Positions 8,486 to 18,736 are shown, numbered from the stretch's first letter. The stretch is DNA of 64,000 bases from Vibrio gelatinilyticus (GCF_022836845.1 NZ_JAJNNZ010000001.1:372001-436000), one strand, 5' to 3'. Numbers and translations: made by a program. Notes: generated by a model not told the origin, from the sequence alone.

Positions 8486-10473
8486 TAGGCTTCCTTAACG
8501 TTGATTTGAAGTTGTTCAATGATTCGATTGGCAGCATGTAAGTTATCGGTGAGTGCGCCCTTAAACGATGCAAACCTTGGTTGCATCTCTTCAGGAAATT
8601 GCTCAAACGCCGTTAGTTGCTGTTCACAGCGTTGCTTTATCACTAGCCAATGAGGTAGATGTTTCGGTGTTGCGATATAAGAGTCACAGTTGATGCAATG
8701 GCTTGGGTCAGCCGCATTGCGGACTTTGCAGCTTGTACCTTTGGTGCAATATCCATGTGATAGCCCTCTGAAATTAGACGAGTGCTTGGCGGTATAGGTT
8801 AGTAGTTCTTGCATATTGGCGAAGTGCGGTGAAGAGCCATTTTCAAAGTCATCACCAAGCACCTGTTTTAGTATTTCAACAAACTTCTGACCACCTCGAC
8901 CAGCCAAATGACCTTGCTCTGCTGCGCTGACCAAATTGGTCATGGCTTGCTCGGTTAAATAAGCTTCAAAACTTTCGGTAAGACGTACAACCTCTGCCAT
9001 AGAATCGTAACCGCGATGGCTATAAACCAGCGTCATACTGCTTTCTAAGTGTTTATATTGGTACTTAATGTCATCAAGATCGCCTAAGCGATTGGCAACA
9101 ATAAACCAAGCAAACGTGTGCCGAAATTGGTGAGAAGTAAAGTTAAACGGGATGCCAACTTGGTAAGGTAAGCGGAAGTTTTTACTCGTTGCAGAGACAG
9201 ATTGAACATTACACCCCAACGTTTCCAACTGCTCAATATCCGCTTGCGTCACTGGGATGCTAAACAACGTATTCACGTTATTGAAACCGTTTTTGCTTAC
9301 CTTAGATTGATTACTAAACCACGCCGACTGCTTGGGGTATCTCACTCGAAATAGTTTGTTGTCCTCAGCGCCAAATTGAAGGTTAAGGAAGCGCTTTTCA
9401 GGAAGTGAGTTTGAATAAAATTGGATGAGTTGCTTGGCTCGTGCACGATAAATCGTGTTCATCTTGCCAAGTAACTTAACCCCTCTATACGCTTGTTCAC
9501 TGACTACCCATTCTAACGCTTGACTGCCATCTGTTGTTTTTGATAAATCAGAACGTAAGTAATGAATAGCATCACGGCTGAATGCCGCATCATCGTCAAG
9601 CGCCATGGCTTCACTGTGCCTCATCCCTGAGTAGGCCATAACAACCACAAAAACATAGCACCTTATACGTTTAAAATACGCATGCAAATGATTTAGCTCT
9701 TCCGCTTCAGTTTCACTCAATGCATCGATAAAGGTGTTACAACTAAAGTGACCAGGATTGAGGCCTGCAATTCGGTTATTCAAGCCCAGTTGGATGGCTT
9801 GCCATTGGTCAAAATGCCTCTCCGCATGCTCAAGTTGCTCTTCGCACTCCTTCAGTATCAATTTCATTATGCGGATAGGGATCACCGCATGCTTCTGACG
9901 TAGAGAGGATTGAAGGGCAATCAGAGGACTGAGTAATTCAGTAAATAAATCCACACGTTCGGCTGATTTAATAATGCCGTATTGTTGCCACCAATAGAGC
10001 GCACTCGATACATCCTGTGCGATGTAAATATGCTTTGATGCGTTATTAGCCGTCAAAAACTTACCAATAAGATGCCTTAACCTCAACAAGGGCAACACAT
10101 CTAACTGGTGTAAAGAGCGAATGTTTTGCGCCTGCAACCAAAGACCAAATCGTTTGCTACAACGAATGATCCGTTTGGTTGTTCCCCATTTTACAGGTTG
10201 CATGCCTTCACCTGCACCATGCGCAAGCATCCCTAACGTTATCGCTCTCAGTTCATACCCCAACTCCGTATTCGCCTGATGAAAGGTGATGGATGACTTC
10301 TCACCATTTCTTAGCCAAGAATCATCACTGAAACGGCTTATCATCGTTCCCGTGTTTCTGTTTGCTTGCCATAAAACCGTGGAGGCTAATCGTTGGTATT
10401 TTTCCGTAGAAAAAGGGCGCAATCGAATGGCACCATCAACATTCAAAACTGTGTCTACCACGTCATGTATCAT
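8485..10473 (-). CDS. Tyrosine recombinase/integrase, Tn554 TnpB-like (third of trio)
   Basis: 662 residues from the ATG at 10473, chosen because GGGGAAAGG precedes it and the longer frame would overlap the upstream gene. Catalytic motifs are visible: Arg in YSGMRHSEAM (about residue 288), HQFRHTFAWF (about 455-464), and KHLESSMTLVYSH with the second His and the nucleophile Tyr. The C-terminal region has a Cys/His cluster (CTKGTSC and HCINC), as in large TnpB-type recombinases. It is the third of three recombinase genes in one operon, 10 bp after the second. Probable role: strand exchange at the TGTAGA core together with the other two proteins. Confidence 0.88.
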   Translation of the reverse strand: MIHDVVDTVLNVDGAIRLRPFSTEKYQRLASTVLWQANRNTGTMISRFSDDSWLRNGEKSSITFHQANTELGYELRAITLGMLAHGAGEGMQPVKWGTTKRIIRCSKRFGLWLQAQNIRSLHQLDVLPLLRLRHLIGKFLTANNASKHIYIAQDVSSALYWWQQYGIIKSAERVDLFTELLSPLIALQSSLRQKHAVIPIRIMKLILKECEEQLEHAERHFDQWQAIQLGLNNRIAGLNPGHFSCNTFIDALSETEAEELNHLHAYFKRIRCYVFVVVMAYSGMRHSEAMALDDDAAFSRDAIHYLRSDLSKTTDGSQALEWVVSEQAYRGVKLLGKMNTIYRARAKQLIQFYSNSLPEKRFLNLQFGAEDNKLFRVRYPKQSAWFSNQSKVSKNGFNNVNTLFSIPVTQADIEQLETLGCNVQSVSATSKNFRLPYQVGIPFNFTSHQFRHTFAWFIVANRLGDLDDIKYQYKHLESSMTLVYSHRGYDSMAEVVRLTESFEAYLTEQAMTNLVSAAEQGHLAGRGGQKFVEILKQVLGDDFENGSSPHFANMQELLTYTAKHSSNFRGLSHGYCTKGTSCKVRNAADPSHCINCDSYIATPKHLPHWLVIKQRCEQQLTAFEQFPEEMQPRFASFKGALTDNLHAANRIIEQLQINVKEA

Positions 10474-10483
10474 GACCTTTCCC

Positions 10484-12421
10484 CTATACCGCGACGGTTG
10501 AAATAGCAAATGACCAGAATGGGTGCATGCCCTGATTTCGCTGCATCTCTTGAGCTTGTTCGACTGCTTTATGATCTCTGTTCGAAAGCTGATGCAGAAT
10601 ATCATTCACTCGGTCTTTCAATACTTCCATTGCTTCCGTTTGTTGTTCATTGCCCTCTAGATTAGACACACTTGCCCTCATATCCGCTAAGACATAGTCC
10701 CGATAACTTAGAAGTTGCCACACATGATCTGGATCGGCGACAGTTCGAAAATATTTGCACCAAATACAAGCTAGATAGTCACTGCACCATGTCGCCTCAC
10801 GGCCATTGTCTTTATGTAACAGTCGATGCTCTTTGTGATATTGCTGTGCTTCAATGTCATTGCCCTTGGAGGCACATAACCCCGTTGGCGTCTGCTGTAG
10901 CTCGGTATCATCTTTGTCGATAATAATGATGTCAGAGCTGATCTCACGCCCCGTAAAGTAGCTCTGCATGGTTTGCACTGCATCGCCAAGATTGGTTTGA
11001 ATATCGGCTTCTTCCACTTGCTTGTAGTGCTGAATAAATGTCGAGTAGGAATGGCGCATCCGCTGCTTGTATTTACGCAAATCTTTTGCCACTTCACGGT
11101 AGATATAATTAGCCCCTGACTTACGAATGCGCTGAGAGTTGTACCGCACACGGCAACCTTGCTGTTCCAACTGGTTGTTTATGTAAGATGTGGCATTAGT
11201 GCCTTTAACGCAGCCGATCTCTCCGTACTCTTCATAAACAAACAGGAGTGATTGAAATGGCGAGCGAGCCTTTCGGTACTGTTCAGTGAGCACTTTTACT
11301 TGCAACAAGTCCTGCATCACGCTGTTCACCGTGCGACCATCAAGCTGAAAAGTATCGATGTCGTACCCTTTACGCGCTTTTTGCAGCATGACCACCATCG
11401 TCTTTTTCGACGTGGGTAACTCAATCTCTTTGATATCAGAGAGTTCAATTGCACACATTGGCGCAGTGTTCCAGCAAGTTTTTAGCTGGATTTTGGCAAA
11501 GTACAGAGCGATTAACGGCTTACTTTCTTTTGCTTGTTCAATGGCTTTCTCTACGTGGAAAACCAACTCCGTTAGCTCTTCATCACTGTAGGTCTTTTCT
11601 AGTGATTCTCGCTTGGCATGAGTTTGGTAGCGTTGCATCGATATTCGATAGGCATCGACAACCTCTTGTCCTGTCACTTCCATTAACCAACGTATGACTT
11701 CAAAGTAACCTGTACCCGTTCGGAGTGAGATACTCTTTTGCTGAACATCACTTTGAATGGCTTGAAACAGTGATTTTTGGATGCGATTGTTATCGACACT
11801 TAACGCTTGTAAGCCATATTCCTCTAATTCGTCTTTAAACTGCGGGGCTAAGCACTCTAGTAACAATCGCTTGGCCTTTGAGAAGCGAGTATGGAGTGTT
11901 TCCATACTGTAGCTTTTTTGCGGCAACAGCTCAGTCTCGCTGCTTAGTAAGGAGGTCATTTCAGCGTAAATCTTTGGCATAGCCGCTTTTAGATCTGCGC
12001 TATCGATGTGTCGCCAAGCACCTTGTTCTTTAAAATAAAATGCCCACAAATCCGAAAGATAGTGATGTTTTTGCAGCGGTCTTCCCATGAAAATACCAAT
12101 GGCAAACACCAGTTCATTACGCAATTCTTTGCGGATATCACTGCGGTAGATTGATTTCAAAAATGCATTATGCTCCTTAACAAAGCCACTAAACCCTTGT
12201 TTAAGCAATTCTGCATTGGCGTCATTAGCAATAATGAATCGGCAAGCCGTCAATATCACACGAAATCGTGCCGACATTGAGCGTTGATTATGACCTTTCC
12301 CGCCTTGATATCGTTCACTTGCCAAAATTTGCTTCAAGTCCTCCACTAAAGCAGGTGAAAATTCGAATAAGTCCTTGATGTTGGTATTACCAACAGGCAG
12401 TTCAAGCGTAACCTTACTCAT
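10484..12421 (-). CDS. Tyrosine recombinase-like protein with degenerate active site (second of trio)
   Basis: 645 residues from ATG 12421; AAGGTGG precedes this start and the ATG overlaps the stop of the first recombinase gene. The C-terminal half aligns in layout with tyrosine recombinases: RIRKSGANYIYREVAKDL in box II position and MRHSYSTFIQHYKQ with the final His and Tyr. The box I position reads NTAPMCAIELSD where a GLR-type arginine is expected, so the first catalytic Arg seems to be missing. A Cys/His cluster follows (WCSDYLACIWC). It may be a structural or regulatory partner rather than a full recombinase; it could be the GmtZ-like member if the element is a Gamma-Mobile-Trio island. 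Confidence 0.8.
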   Translation of the reverse strand: MSKVTLELPVGNTNIKDLFEFSPALVEDLKQILASERYQGGKGHNQRSMSARFRVILTACRFIIANDANAELLKQGFSGFVKEHNAFLKSIYRSDIRKELRNELVFAIGIFMGRPLQKHHYLSDLWAFYFKEQGAWRHIDSADLKAAMPKIYAEMTSLLSSETELLPQKSYSMETLHTRFSKAKRLLLECLAPQFKDELEEYGLQALSVDNNRIQKSLFQAIQSDVQQKSISLRTGTGYFEVIRWLMEVTGQEVVDAYRISMQRYQTHAKRESLEKTYSDEELTELVFHVEKAIEQAKESKPLIALYFAKIQLKTCWNTAPMCAIELSDIKEIELPTSKKTMVVMLQKARKGYDIDTFQLDGRTVNSVMQDLLQVKVLTEQYRKARSPFQSLLFVYEEYGEIGCVKGTNATSYINNQLEQQGCRVRYNSQRIRKSGANYIYREVAKDLRKYKQRMRHSYSTFIQHYKQVEEADIQTNLGDAVQTMQSYFTGREISSDIIIIDKDDTELQQTPTGLCASKGNDIEAQQYHKEHRLLHKDNGREATWCSDYLACIWCKYFRTVADPDHVWQLLSYRDYVLADMRASVSNLEGNEQQTEAMEVLKDRVNDILHQLSNRDHKAVEQAQEMQRNQGMHPFWSFAISTVAV

Positions 12422-13784
12422 GCTCACCACCTTGCTGTATTGCTAGTAAATCACTGTGTAGGCTAGGTAAATGTTCACCAAACAGCTTATCGACCCAGCT
12501 CGACATCTGCTTATCAAAGGTTTCTGAACGCGCAAAGTTGATGTACTTTTGCGTGGTTGCAAAATCACTGTGTCCAAGCAGTTGCATTAGCTTGTATTGA
12601 ATAAAGCCAATCGGCAGGTTTTGCTTAAGCATGAACTTGGCAAGGTTCGTGGCAAAGGTAGAGCGTAAATCGTGAAAGTCTCGTTCTAGCGGCTTATCTG
12701 TTAACTCTGCTCGGACTTTAGAAATCACATTGCTGACTGATTTGGAGACGATTGGCCTGCCTGAGCGATTAATAAACAGCGGTGCCGCATCACTGTCACC
12801 ATGCTCTAATTGCCATTTACCTAATCGACGCTGCCGCTCAGCCGAGTTTAGATAGCCCCATAAACTCGCCATAAGCGCACTCGAAACCATGACCTTTCTG
12901 GTCTTACTCAGCTTGCCTGTGATTTCAACGTAAAAGATTTTGTCCGTGATAAGCGCAGGGTCTTTGACTGCCGATGCTGGAAATGTGGCGACCTCATCGG
13001 CTCTTAACCCACATTGGTGCGCCAATTCTACCCACAACCTTGATGCTGGCTTGGTTAGTTCCTTGCTTGTGTAAAGCAGTTCCAACTCTTCACGGCTATA
13101 AGGCGCTAATTCATTCTGATTAAAGGACTTTTGTTTGTACTTCTTAGGTATGAGCAAGTCGGTGGTTGTTACCGTGATACCACGCTCTTGAGCAAACTGA
13201 CCACTAAATAGGAAATCAATATCCCCATCTTTGCGCTTTTTCTTAATAACTTGAGTTTTGTATTGGAAAGGAATTTTATCGATACGGCGCTGTTTCAGTG
13301 CCCACTCGTAAAATTGGCGAATATGGTTCATATAAAGATTGGCAGAGTCACGATCGATCTCTTTGGTGGCCACTCGATCAATTAAATGTTTGCGAAAACG
13401 GTACACAGGGAGCCAATATTTGGCTTTTTCTGAAGGAGCAATAGCAATCACTTCTTGCCACGCTACATTGTTTTCTTCAAGCCATGACAGGAAGATGCTT
13501 AATGAATAGGCCGTTGAGCTAAGCGTCAACACACTTACCCCACCAAGGGTGTTTGTTTGATTGGCACGCTTGGGAGGCATAAACTGCCCTTTATAGCGAT
13601 GCTCTAAAAACAAATTCATTTCCAATACATCGTGAATACGAGTCAATGAGCGTAAACGAGGAAACTTACTGATCTCACGCTCACAATGATACGACACCTC
13701 ACGTAAAGACTGCCCACAACGTGACTCCTGATTGAAGTACGGCAAATCACCCAGATTCACCTCATTTTTAACAACACTTACCAT
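12414..13784 (-). CDS. Site-specific tyrosine recombinase (first of trio)
   Basis: 456 residues from ATG 13784, preceded by GGGGTGG; an upstream ATG at 13802 would add six residues. The complete tyrosine-recombinase set is visible: Arg in CGLRADEVATF (about residue 265), HDLRSTFATNLA (about 373), LLGHSDFATTQKYINFA with the His and the nucleophilic Tyr near 414. The N-terminal half is a SAM-like, core-binding region. First gene of a minus-strand operon of three recombinases plus a small protein; it is divergent from the R-M operon across 218 bp that must hold both promoters. Probably the main catalytic integrase of the nested element. Confidence 0.9.
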   Translation of the reverse strand: MVSVVKNEVNLGDLPYFNQESRCGQSLREVSYHCEREISKFPRLRSLTRIHDVLEMNLFLEHRYKGQFMPPKRANQTNTLGGVSVLTLSSTAYSLSIFLSWLEENNVAWQEVIAIAPSEKAKYWLPVYRFRKHLIDRVATKEIDRDSANLYMNHIRQFYEWALKQRRIDKIPFQYKTQVIKKKRKDGDIDFLFSGQFAQERGITVTTTDLLIPKKYKQKSFNQNELAPYSREELELLYTSKELTKPASRLWVELAHQCGLRADEVATFPASAVKDPALITDKIFYVEITGKLSKTRKVMVSSALMASLWGYLNSAERQRRLGKWQLEHGDSDAAPLFINRSGRPIVSKSVSNVISKVRAELTDKPLERDFHDLRSTFATNLAKFMLKQNLPIGFIQYKLMQLLGHSDFATTQKYINFARSETFDKQMSSWVDKLFGEHLPSLHSDLLAIQQGGEHE

Positions 13785-14002
13785 TACACCACCCCGCACC
13801 ATCCGCTTACTGCAATAAAAAGATAGGTGAGGTAGGTTTTAATGTCAAAGTTTTATTTGCATCATACAATTACTGTAAAAAATCATTGCGCGAGATTTGT
13901 CAGATGCCACAATATCAAACATGGAATAACTAAGAGGCTCAGCCAAATGGTTGAAAGTAATGAGCAAGCAATCTTGAACACGCCAAAAGGAAGCGTTCAG
14001 AG

Positions 14003-14629
14003 ATGAGTGTTCAGAAAACGGTTACATCAGTAACACTCAACGACTGTGTCACGATTCAAGCGGGTTACCCATTTAGAGGGGCGATCAGAGCCATCCCTAG
14101 TGGTAGCGTCAAAGCCGTACAAGCTAAAGACATCTCTCCTTTAGGCGAGTTGATAACGGATGATTTGATCACCACCGACCTGACAGGTAAACGAGGTGCT
14201 GACTGGCTCAAGCAAGGTGATGTGTTATTTAGCGCCAAAGGCTCGAAACATCTGGCAAGCTATGTGAGTAAGCAATTAGAGAGCACTACCTGTGCGCCAA
14301 GTTTGTTTTTGCTCAGGGTAAAACCGCAATGGCAAGAAAAGGTTAATCCACAGTTTTTAACCTGGCAGCTTAACCAAGCGCCTGTGCAAACCTATTTTAA
14401 GCGCAGTGCCGAAGGCAGTTTTCAGATAAGCATCAGAAAACCTGTGCTTGCAGCAACGCCCATTGCACTGCCCGATATTGAAACACAGAACACGATTGCC
14501 AAGCTCTATGAAGCCAGCATCAAAGAGAATGCGCTGCTTCATAAGCTTATCAACAACCGTCAGCAGCAGCTTAATGCTATTGCTTCTGACTTAATCCAAA
14601 ATTCTAATGAATTAAAGCAAACTAATTAA
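14003..14629 (+). CDS. Half-size HsdS-like protein (single target-recognition domain)
   Basis: 208 residues with one TRD: the start (VTLNDCVTIQAGYPFRG) and the run DWLKQGDVLFSAKGSKH are typical of type I S TRDs, and the end (ETQNTIAKLYEASIKENALL) is the conserved helix that separates TRDs. There is only one TRD rather than two. AAGGAAG precedes the ATG. It lies 12 bp upstream of a full hsdM and is followed later by a full hsdS. It could dimerise to make a functional S, swap with the downstream S, or be a regulator; it does not look truncated, as both ends are intact. Confidence 0.8.
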   Translation: MSVQKTVTSVTLNDCVTIQAGYPFRGAIRAIPSGSVKAVQAKDISPLGELITDDLITTDLTGKRGADWLKQGDVLFSAKGSKHLASYVSKQLESTTCAPSLFLLRVKPQWQEKVNPQFLTWQLNQAPVQTYFKRSAEGSFQISIRKPVLAATPIALPDIETQNTIAKLYEASIKENALLHKLINNRQQQLNAIASDLIQNSNELKQTN

Positions 14630-14641
14630 AGGCTAGGGAAA

Positions 14642-16174
14642 ATGGTACATACACCAATTAATCAAGATCCTCTTTACCAAGAACAAGTCAACAAAGCCGT
14701 ATGGGCTGCCTGCGATACCTTCCGTGGCACCGTAGACCCATCTATTTACAAAGACTTCATCCTAACCATGCTGTTCTTAAAGTACATCTCAGACGTACAC
14801 CAAGACAAGTTTGATGAGCTATCAAAGCAGTTCAATGGTAACGAGCAGATGGTCACTGCGATGATGTCGAAACAGTCTTTCAAAATCCCCACTGGTTCTA
14901 CTTTTTGGGACTTATACGAAGCTCGTCATGAAGCAGGTAACGGCTCTCGTATTGACCAAGCCCTCCACGCGATTGAAGAAGCGAATGGCACTAAGCTAAA
15001 GAACGTGTTCCAAGACATCAGCTTTAACACTGACAAGCTCGGTGATGAAAAGCAAAAGAACGACATCCTTCGCCACCTACTGGAAGACTTTGGCAAAGAA
15101 ACCTTAAACTTACGCCCAAGCCGCGTCGGTTCACTGGACGTAATTGGTAATGCATACGAATACCTCATCAAACACTTTGCGGCTGGCAGCGGCAAATCGG
15201 CGGGTGAGTTCTATACTCCACCAGAAGTATCGGACTTATTGTCTATCATCCTAGAACCACAACAAGGCGATAGTATTTGTGATCCTGCCTGTGGCTCAGG
15301 TTCACTGTTGATGAAGTGTGGTAAGCAAGTACAAAAGAACTGTGCGGGCTCTAAGCAGTATGCTCTGTTTGGTCAAGAAGCGATTGGGTCAACATGGTCG
15401 CTAGCTAAGATGAATATGTTCCTGCACGGTGAAGATAACCACCGCATCGAATGGGGTGACACTATTCGTAACCCTAAGCTACAAGACAAAGAAGGTGGCC
15501 TATTGCACTTTGATGTGGTAACCGCCAACCCACCATTCTCGCTAGATAAATGGGGTTTTGAAGATGCAGGTAACGACCACTTTGGTCGCTTTCGTCGTGG
15601 TATTCCGCCTAAAACCAAAGGCGACTATGCGTTTATCTCACACATGATTGAGACGCTAAAGCCGCAAACAGGTCGTATGGGTGTGGTTGTACCTCATGGT
15701 GTGCTATTTCGCGCTTCAAGTGAAGGTAAAATTCGTAAGCAGCTTATCGATGAAAACCTACTCGATACCGTAATTGGTCTACCTGAAAAGCTGTTCTTTG
15801 GTACTGGTATCCCTGCTGCCATTCTTATCTTCAAAAAGCAGAAAGACGATAACAAGGTACTGTTTATTGATGCTTCTCGTGAGTTCAAGTCTGGTAAGAA
15901 CCAGAACCAGCTTACGCCTGAGAACATTCAGAAGATTGTTGATACCTACAAGGCGCGTGCAACTACCGATAAATACTCGTACCTAGCGACACTAGAAGAG
16001 ATTGCCGAAAACGATTACAACCTCAATATTCCTCGTTATGTGGATACTTTTGAGGAAGAGGAAGAGATCGACTTAGTTGCGGTGCGCACTGAGCGTTTGG
16101 GGCTGCAAACTGAACTAGCCGATCTAGAAGCGGAAATGGCGGGCTACCTAGAGGAGTTGGGTTATGGTGCCTAA
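14642..16174 (+). CDS. hsdM: Type I DNA methyltransferase subunit HsdM (nested system)
   Basis: 510 residues, full length. The N-terminal helical HsdM_N domain spans about 1-165, followed by GEFYTPPEVSDLL (about 190-202), the SAM motif DPACGSGSLLMK (about 219-230) and the catalytic motif TANPPFSLDKWG (about 298-309). It methylates adenine in the site set by HsdS and is also needed for restriction. It overlaps hsdS by 11 bp. It is not closely similar to the interrupted outer HsdM. Its GEFYTP codons read TTCTATACT rather than TTCTACACG, so it lacks the TGTAGA core used by the nested element. Confidence 0.95.
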   Translation: MVHTPINQDPLYQEQVNKAVWAACDTFRGTVDPSIYKDFILTMLFLKYISDVHQDKFDELSKQFNGNEQMVTAMMSKQSFKIPTGSTFWDLYEARHEAGNGSRIDQALHAIEEANGTKLKNVFQDISFNTDKLGDEKQKNDILRHLLEDFGKETLNLRPSRVGSLDVIGNAYEYLIKHFAAGSGKSAGEFYTPPEVSDLLSIILEPQQGDSICDPACGSGSLLMKCGKQVQKNCAGSKQYALFGQEAIGSTWSLAKMNMFLHGEDNHRIEWGDTIRNPKLQDKEGGLLHFDVVTANPPFSLDKWGFEDAGNDHFGRFRRGIPPKTKGDYAFISHMIETLKPQTGRMGVVVPHGVLFRASSEGKIRKQLIDENLLDTVIGLPEKLFFGTGIPAAILIFKKQKDDNKVLFIDASREFKSGKNQNQLTPENIQKIVDTYKARATTDKYSYLATLEEIAENDYNLNIPRYVDTFEEEEEIDLVAVRTERLGLQTELADLEAEMAGYLEELGYGA

Positions 16175-17357
16175 TGGTTGGGAGTTCAAAAAGCTTGGGC
16201 TTGTAGCTGAGTTACAGCGTGGCTTTGATCTACCTTCAGCGAAACGAATTGAAGGGAATGTACCAATTATTTCATCTGGTGGCTTATCTGGGTATCACAA
16301 TGAATCAAAGGTAGAGCCACCTGGTGTTGTAACAGGACGATATGGCTCAATTGGTGATGTATTCTATGTCGAGGAAGATTTCTGGCCACTGAACACCTCC
16401 TTATGGGTAAAGAACTTTCATGGGAATTATCCCAAGTATGTTTATTATCTGTTAACTAGCTTTGACTTTAAAAAATTTAGTGATAAAACAGGTGTCCCTG
16501 GTGTAAATAGGAATGATTTACATGCAGTTAAAGTCGGGCTGCCACCGCTACACGAACAACGCAAAATCGCCAAAATCCTCTCAACATGGGACAAAGCGAT
16601 TGCCACCAATGAAAAGCTGATTGAAACCAGTAAGCAGCAGAAAAAAGCCCTGATGCAACAGCTTTTGACGGGTAAGAAGCGTTTGGTGAATCCTGAAACG
16701 GATAAGGTGTTTGAGGGGGAGTGGGAAGAAGTTAAATTAGCAAGTTCCGTTTCACTGATGAGAAGTGGTTTATCCAGAAAACTGGAAAGTGAGAATGTCG
16801 GTATAGCTGTTTTACGTTCAAATAATGTAGGTGAACGCTACACATCTAATGAAGATTTAAAGTATTGGTATCTAGATGACCCTCAAGGTGCAAATGTAAG
16901 GAATTACATCCTAGATGAGGGAGATATCCTTGTTAATTTTATCAACAGCTTAAGTCAAATAGGTAAAACCTGTATTTATAAAAAGACTGGTGACTTAAAT
17001 GCGATATATACAACTAACTTACTTCGATTGAAACCTAATACCGAAGCAGTTACAGGGGACTTTTTGTTCTATTTAACGAAGACTGAGCGTTATCGCAACG
17101 CCGTAAAGTCAATAACAAAACCTGCTGTTAATCAGGCTAGTTTCACAACTAAAGAGTTTGGAAAAATAACATTCACTCTACCAGCTCTTAAAGAACAACA
17201 AAAAATCGCCTCAGTCCTTACCGCTGCCGACAAAGAAATTGAAGTACTTGAAGCAAAACTGGCTCACTTTAAACAAGAGAAAAAGGCACTAATGCAGCAG
17301 TTGTTGACGGGTAAACGCCGCGTTAATGCTGAAAAACAAACGGAGGTAGCCGTCTAA
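16164..17357 (+). CDS. hsdS: Type I specificity subunit HsdS (nested system)
   Basis: 397 residues with two TRDs (about 1-150 and 190-350). Each ends in a conserved helix: LPPLHEQRKIAKILSTWDKA and LPALKEQQKIASVLTAADKE, followed by MQQLLTGKKRLVNPE and MQQLLTGKRRVN. This duplicated layout is normal for an S subunit that recruits two M subunits and recognises a split target. It overlaps hsdM at its start and shares 1 bp with the ATPase gene at its end, so it is in the middle of a tightly packed operon. TRDs are the fastest-evolving part of such systems, so the target cannot be predicted here. Confidence 0.93.
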   Translation: MVPNGWEFKKLGLVAELQRGFDLPSAKRIEGNVPIISSGGLSGYHNESKVEPPGVVTGRYGSIGDVFYVEEDFWPLNTSLWVKNFHGNYPKYVYYLLTSFDFKKFSDKTGVPGVNRNDLHAVKVGLPPLHEQRKIAKILSTWDKAIATNEKLIETSKQQKKALMQQLLTGKKRLVNPETDKVFEGEWEEVKLASSVSLMRSGLSRKLESENVGIAVLRSNNVGERYTSNEDLKYWYLDDPQGANVRNYILDEGDILVNFINSLSQIGKTCIYKKTGDLNAIYTTNLLRLKPNTEAVTGDFLFYLTKTERYRNAVKSITKPAVNQASFTTKEFGKITFTLPALKEQQKIASVLTAADKEIEVLEAKLAHFKQEKKALMQQLLTGKRRVNAEKQTEVAV

Positions 17358-18736
17358 TGGAAGTTAAAAAGTTAACATTACACAAAGTTGGACGTTTTGA
17401 TGAACTGGAGATCCCTCTAGCTCCTCTTGGCAATCAATACGGTAACGTTACTGTGTTTGTTGGTAATAATGGCTCAGGGAAAACTTCTATACTCAAAGCA
17501 TTAGCCACCTCATTGAGTTGGCTTGTCTCTCGTATCCAAAGTGAGTCAGGTAAGGGAAGCCCTATTCCTGAACTTGTTATCAAAAATGGTAGCCCTTCGG
17601 CTGCTATCGATGTAGATATTTTTAACCACGTTGTTGGTAACACTGAAGATGGTGATCTAGAAGCTTTCGATGAAAACTACTTTGAATGGCGTATAGCAAA
17701 AGCTCGCAAAGCTAGGAAGAGTGAGCACAAAAGTGATTACTGGGGAGCAACCAGTCTAGCGGACTTTTACCGTGAGCAAATTTCATCAGATGAAAAAGCT
17801 TCGCTTCCATTAATGGCTTTTTATTCCGTAGAGCGTGTCGTTATTGATATTCCATTGAAAATTAGAGAAAAGCATACTTTTCTTCAGTTGGATGGTTATG
17901 ACAAATCATTGAGCCAAGGGGTAGACTTTAGACGTTTTTTTGAGTGGTTCAGAGAGCGAGAAGATACTGAGAATGAGTCTGGCTTAACCGATGATATCCT
18001 GGATCAACTAAAAGGGCTTTTTGATGATGACCAAGAAGCATGGTCAAAACTTAAGAGCCTAAACGCATCAAGCAAAGACAGGCAACTGACCGCAGTTCGC
18101 TCAGCCATCTATAAATTTATGCCTGAGTTTTCCAACCTCAGAGTTCGACGAAAACCTCGCCTTCACATGTCAATTGATAAAAATGGTCAATCATTAAACG
18201 TTGCTCAATTGTCTCAAGGGGAGAAGTCTTTAATGGCTCTAATTGGGGATATTGCGCGACGATTAGCAGTAATGAACCCAAGTTTAGAAAACCCGCTGAT
18301 GGGAGACGGTATTGTACTAATCGATGAAGTCGATATGCACCTACACCCCAAGTGGCAACGTACCTTGATAGCTAAATTGACAAATACGTTCCCTAACTGT
18401 CAATTTGTTCTTACAACTCACTCACCTTTGGTAATCAGCGATAGCAAAGATGTTCTAACTTACTTGATTGGTGAGGATGATGTAACCCCTCTGCCATCAC
18501 TTTACGGGCAAGATGCTAACTCGGTTCTTCTCGATATTATGGATACTGATATTCGAAACGCTCAAGTTAATGTCAAAATAGGTGACTTGCTTGATGCAAT
18601 CCATGATTCAAACATCGGTAAGGCAAAAGAGCTGATCGCAAATTTAGAAGCTGACTTGCCATCAGATAACTTGGAATTATCTAAAGCAAAACTCTTGCTT
18701 CGTAAGAAGGAGCTAAGAATTGCGAAAGATAACTAA
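17357..18736 (+). CDS. AAA/ABC-type ATPase, Septu PtuA-like
   Basis: 459 residues. Walker A is FVGNNGSGKTSILKAL (about 34-49), an ABC signature-like SQGEKSLMALIGD lies near 286, Walker B is DGIVLIDEVDMHLHPKW (about 316-332) and the H-loop is LTTHSPLVISD. This is the OLD/RecF-like ATPase type (AAA_15/AAA_21). The gene directly downstream encodes an HNH protein, and the pair matches the ATPase plus HNH layout of the Septu anti-phage system. Sitting between hsdS and hsdR is a known kind of accessory position in type I operons. Overlaps at both ends imply one transcript. Alternative: an RloA-like ATPase. Confidence 0.82.
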   Translation: MEVKKLTLHKVGRFDELEIPLAPLGNQYGNVTVFVGNNGSGKTSILKALATSLSWLVSRIQSESGKGSPIPELVIKNGSPSAAIDVDIFNHVVGNTEDGDLEAFDENYFEWRIAKARKARKSEHKSDYWGATSLADFYREQISSDEKASLPLMAFYSVERVVIDIPLKIREKHTFLQLDGYDKSLSQGVDFRRFFEWFREREDTENESGLTDDILDQLKGLFDDDQEAWSKLKSLNASSKDRQLTAVRSAIYKFMPEFSNLRVRRKPRLHMSIDKNGQSLNVAQLSQGEKSLMALIGDIARRLAVMNPSLENPLMGDGIVLIDEVDMHLHPKWQRTLIAKLTNTFPNCQFVLTTHSPLVISDSKDVLTYLIGEDDVTPLPSLYGQDANSVLLDIMDTDIRNAQVNVKIGDLLDAIHDSNIGKAKELIANLEADLPSDNLELSKAKLLLRKKELRIAKDN

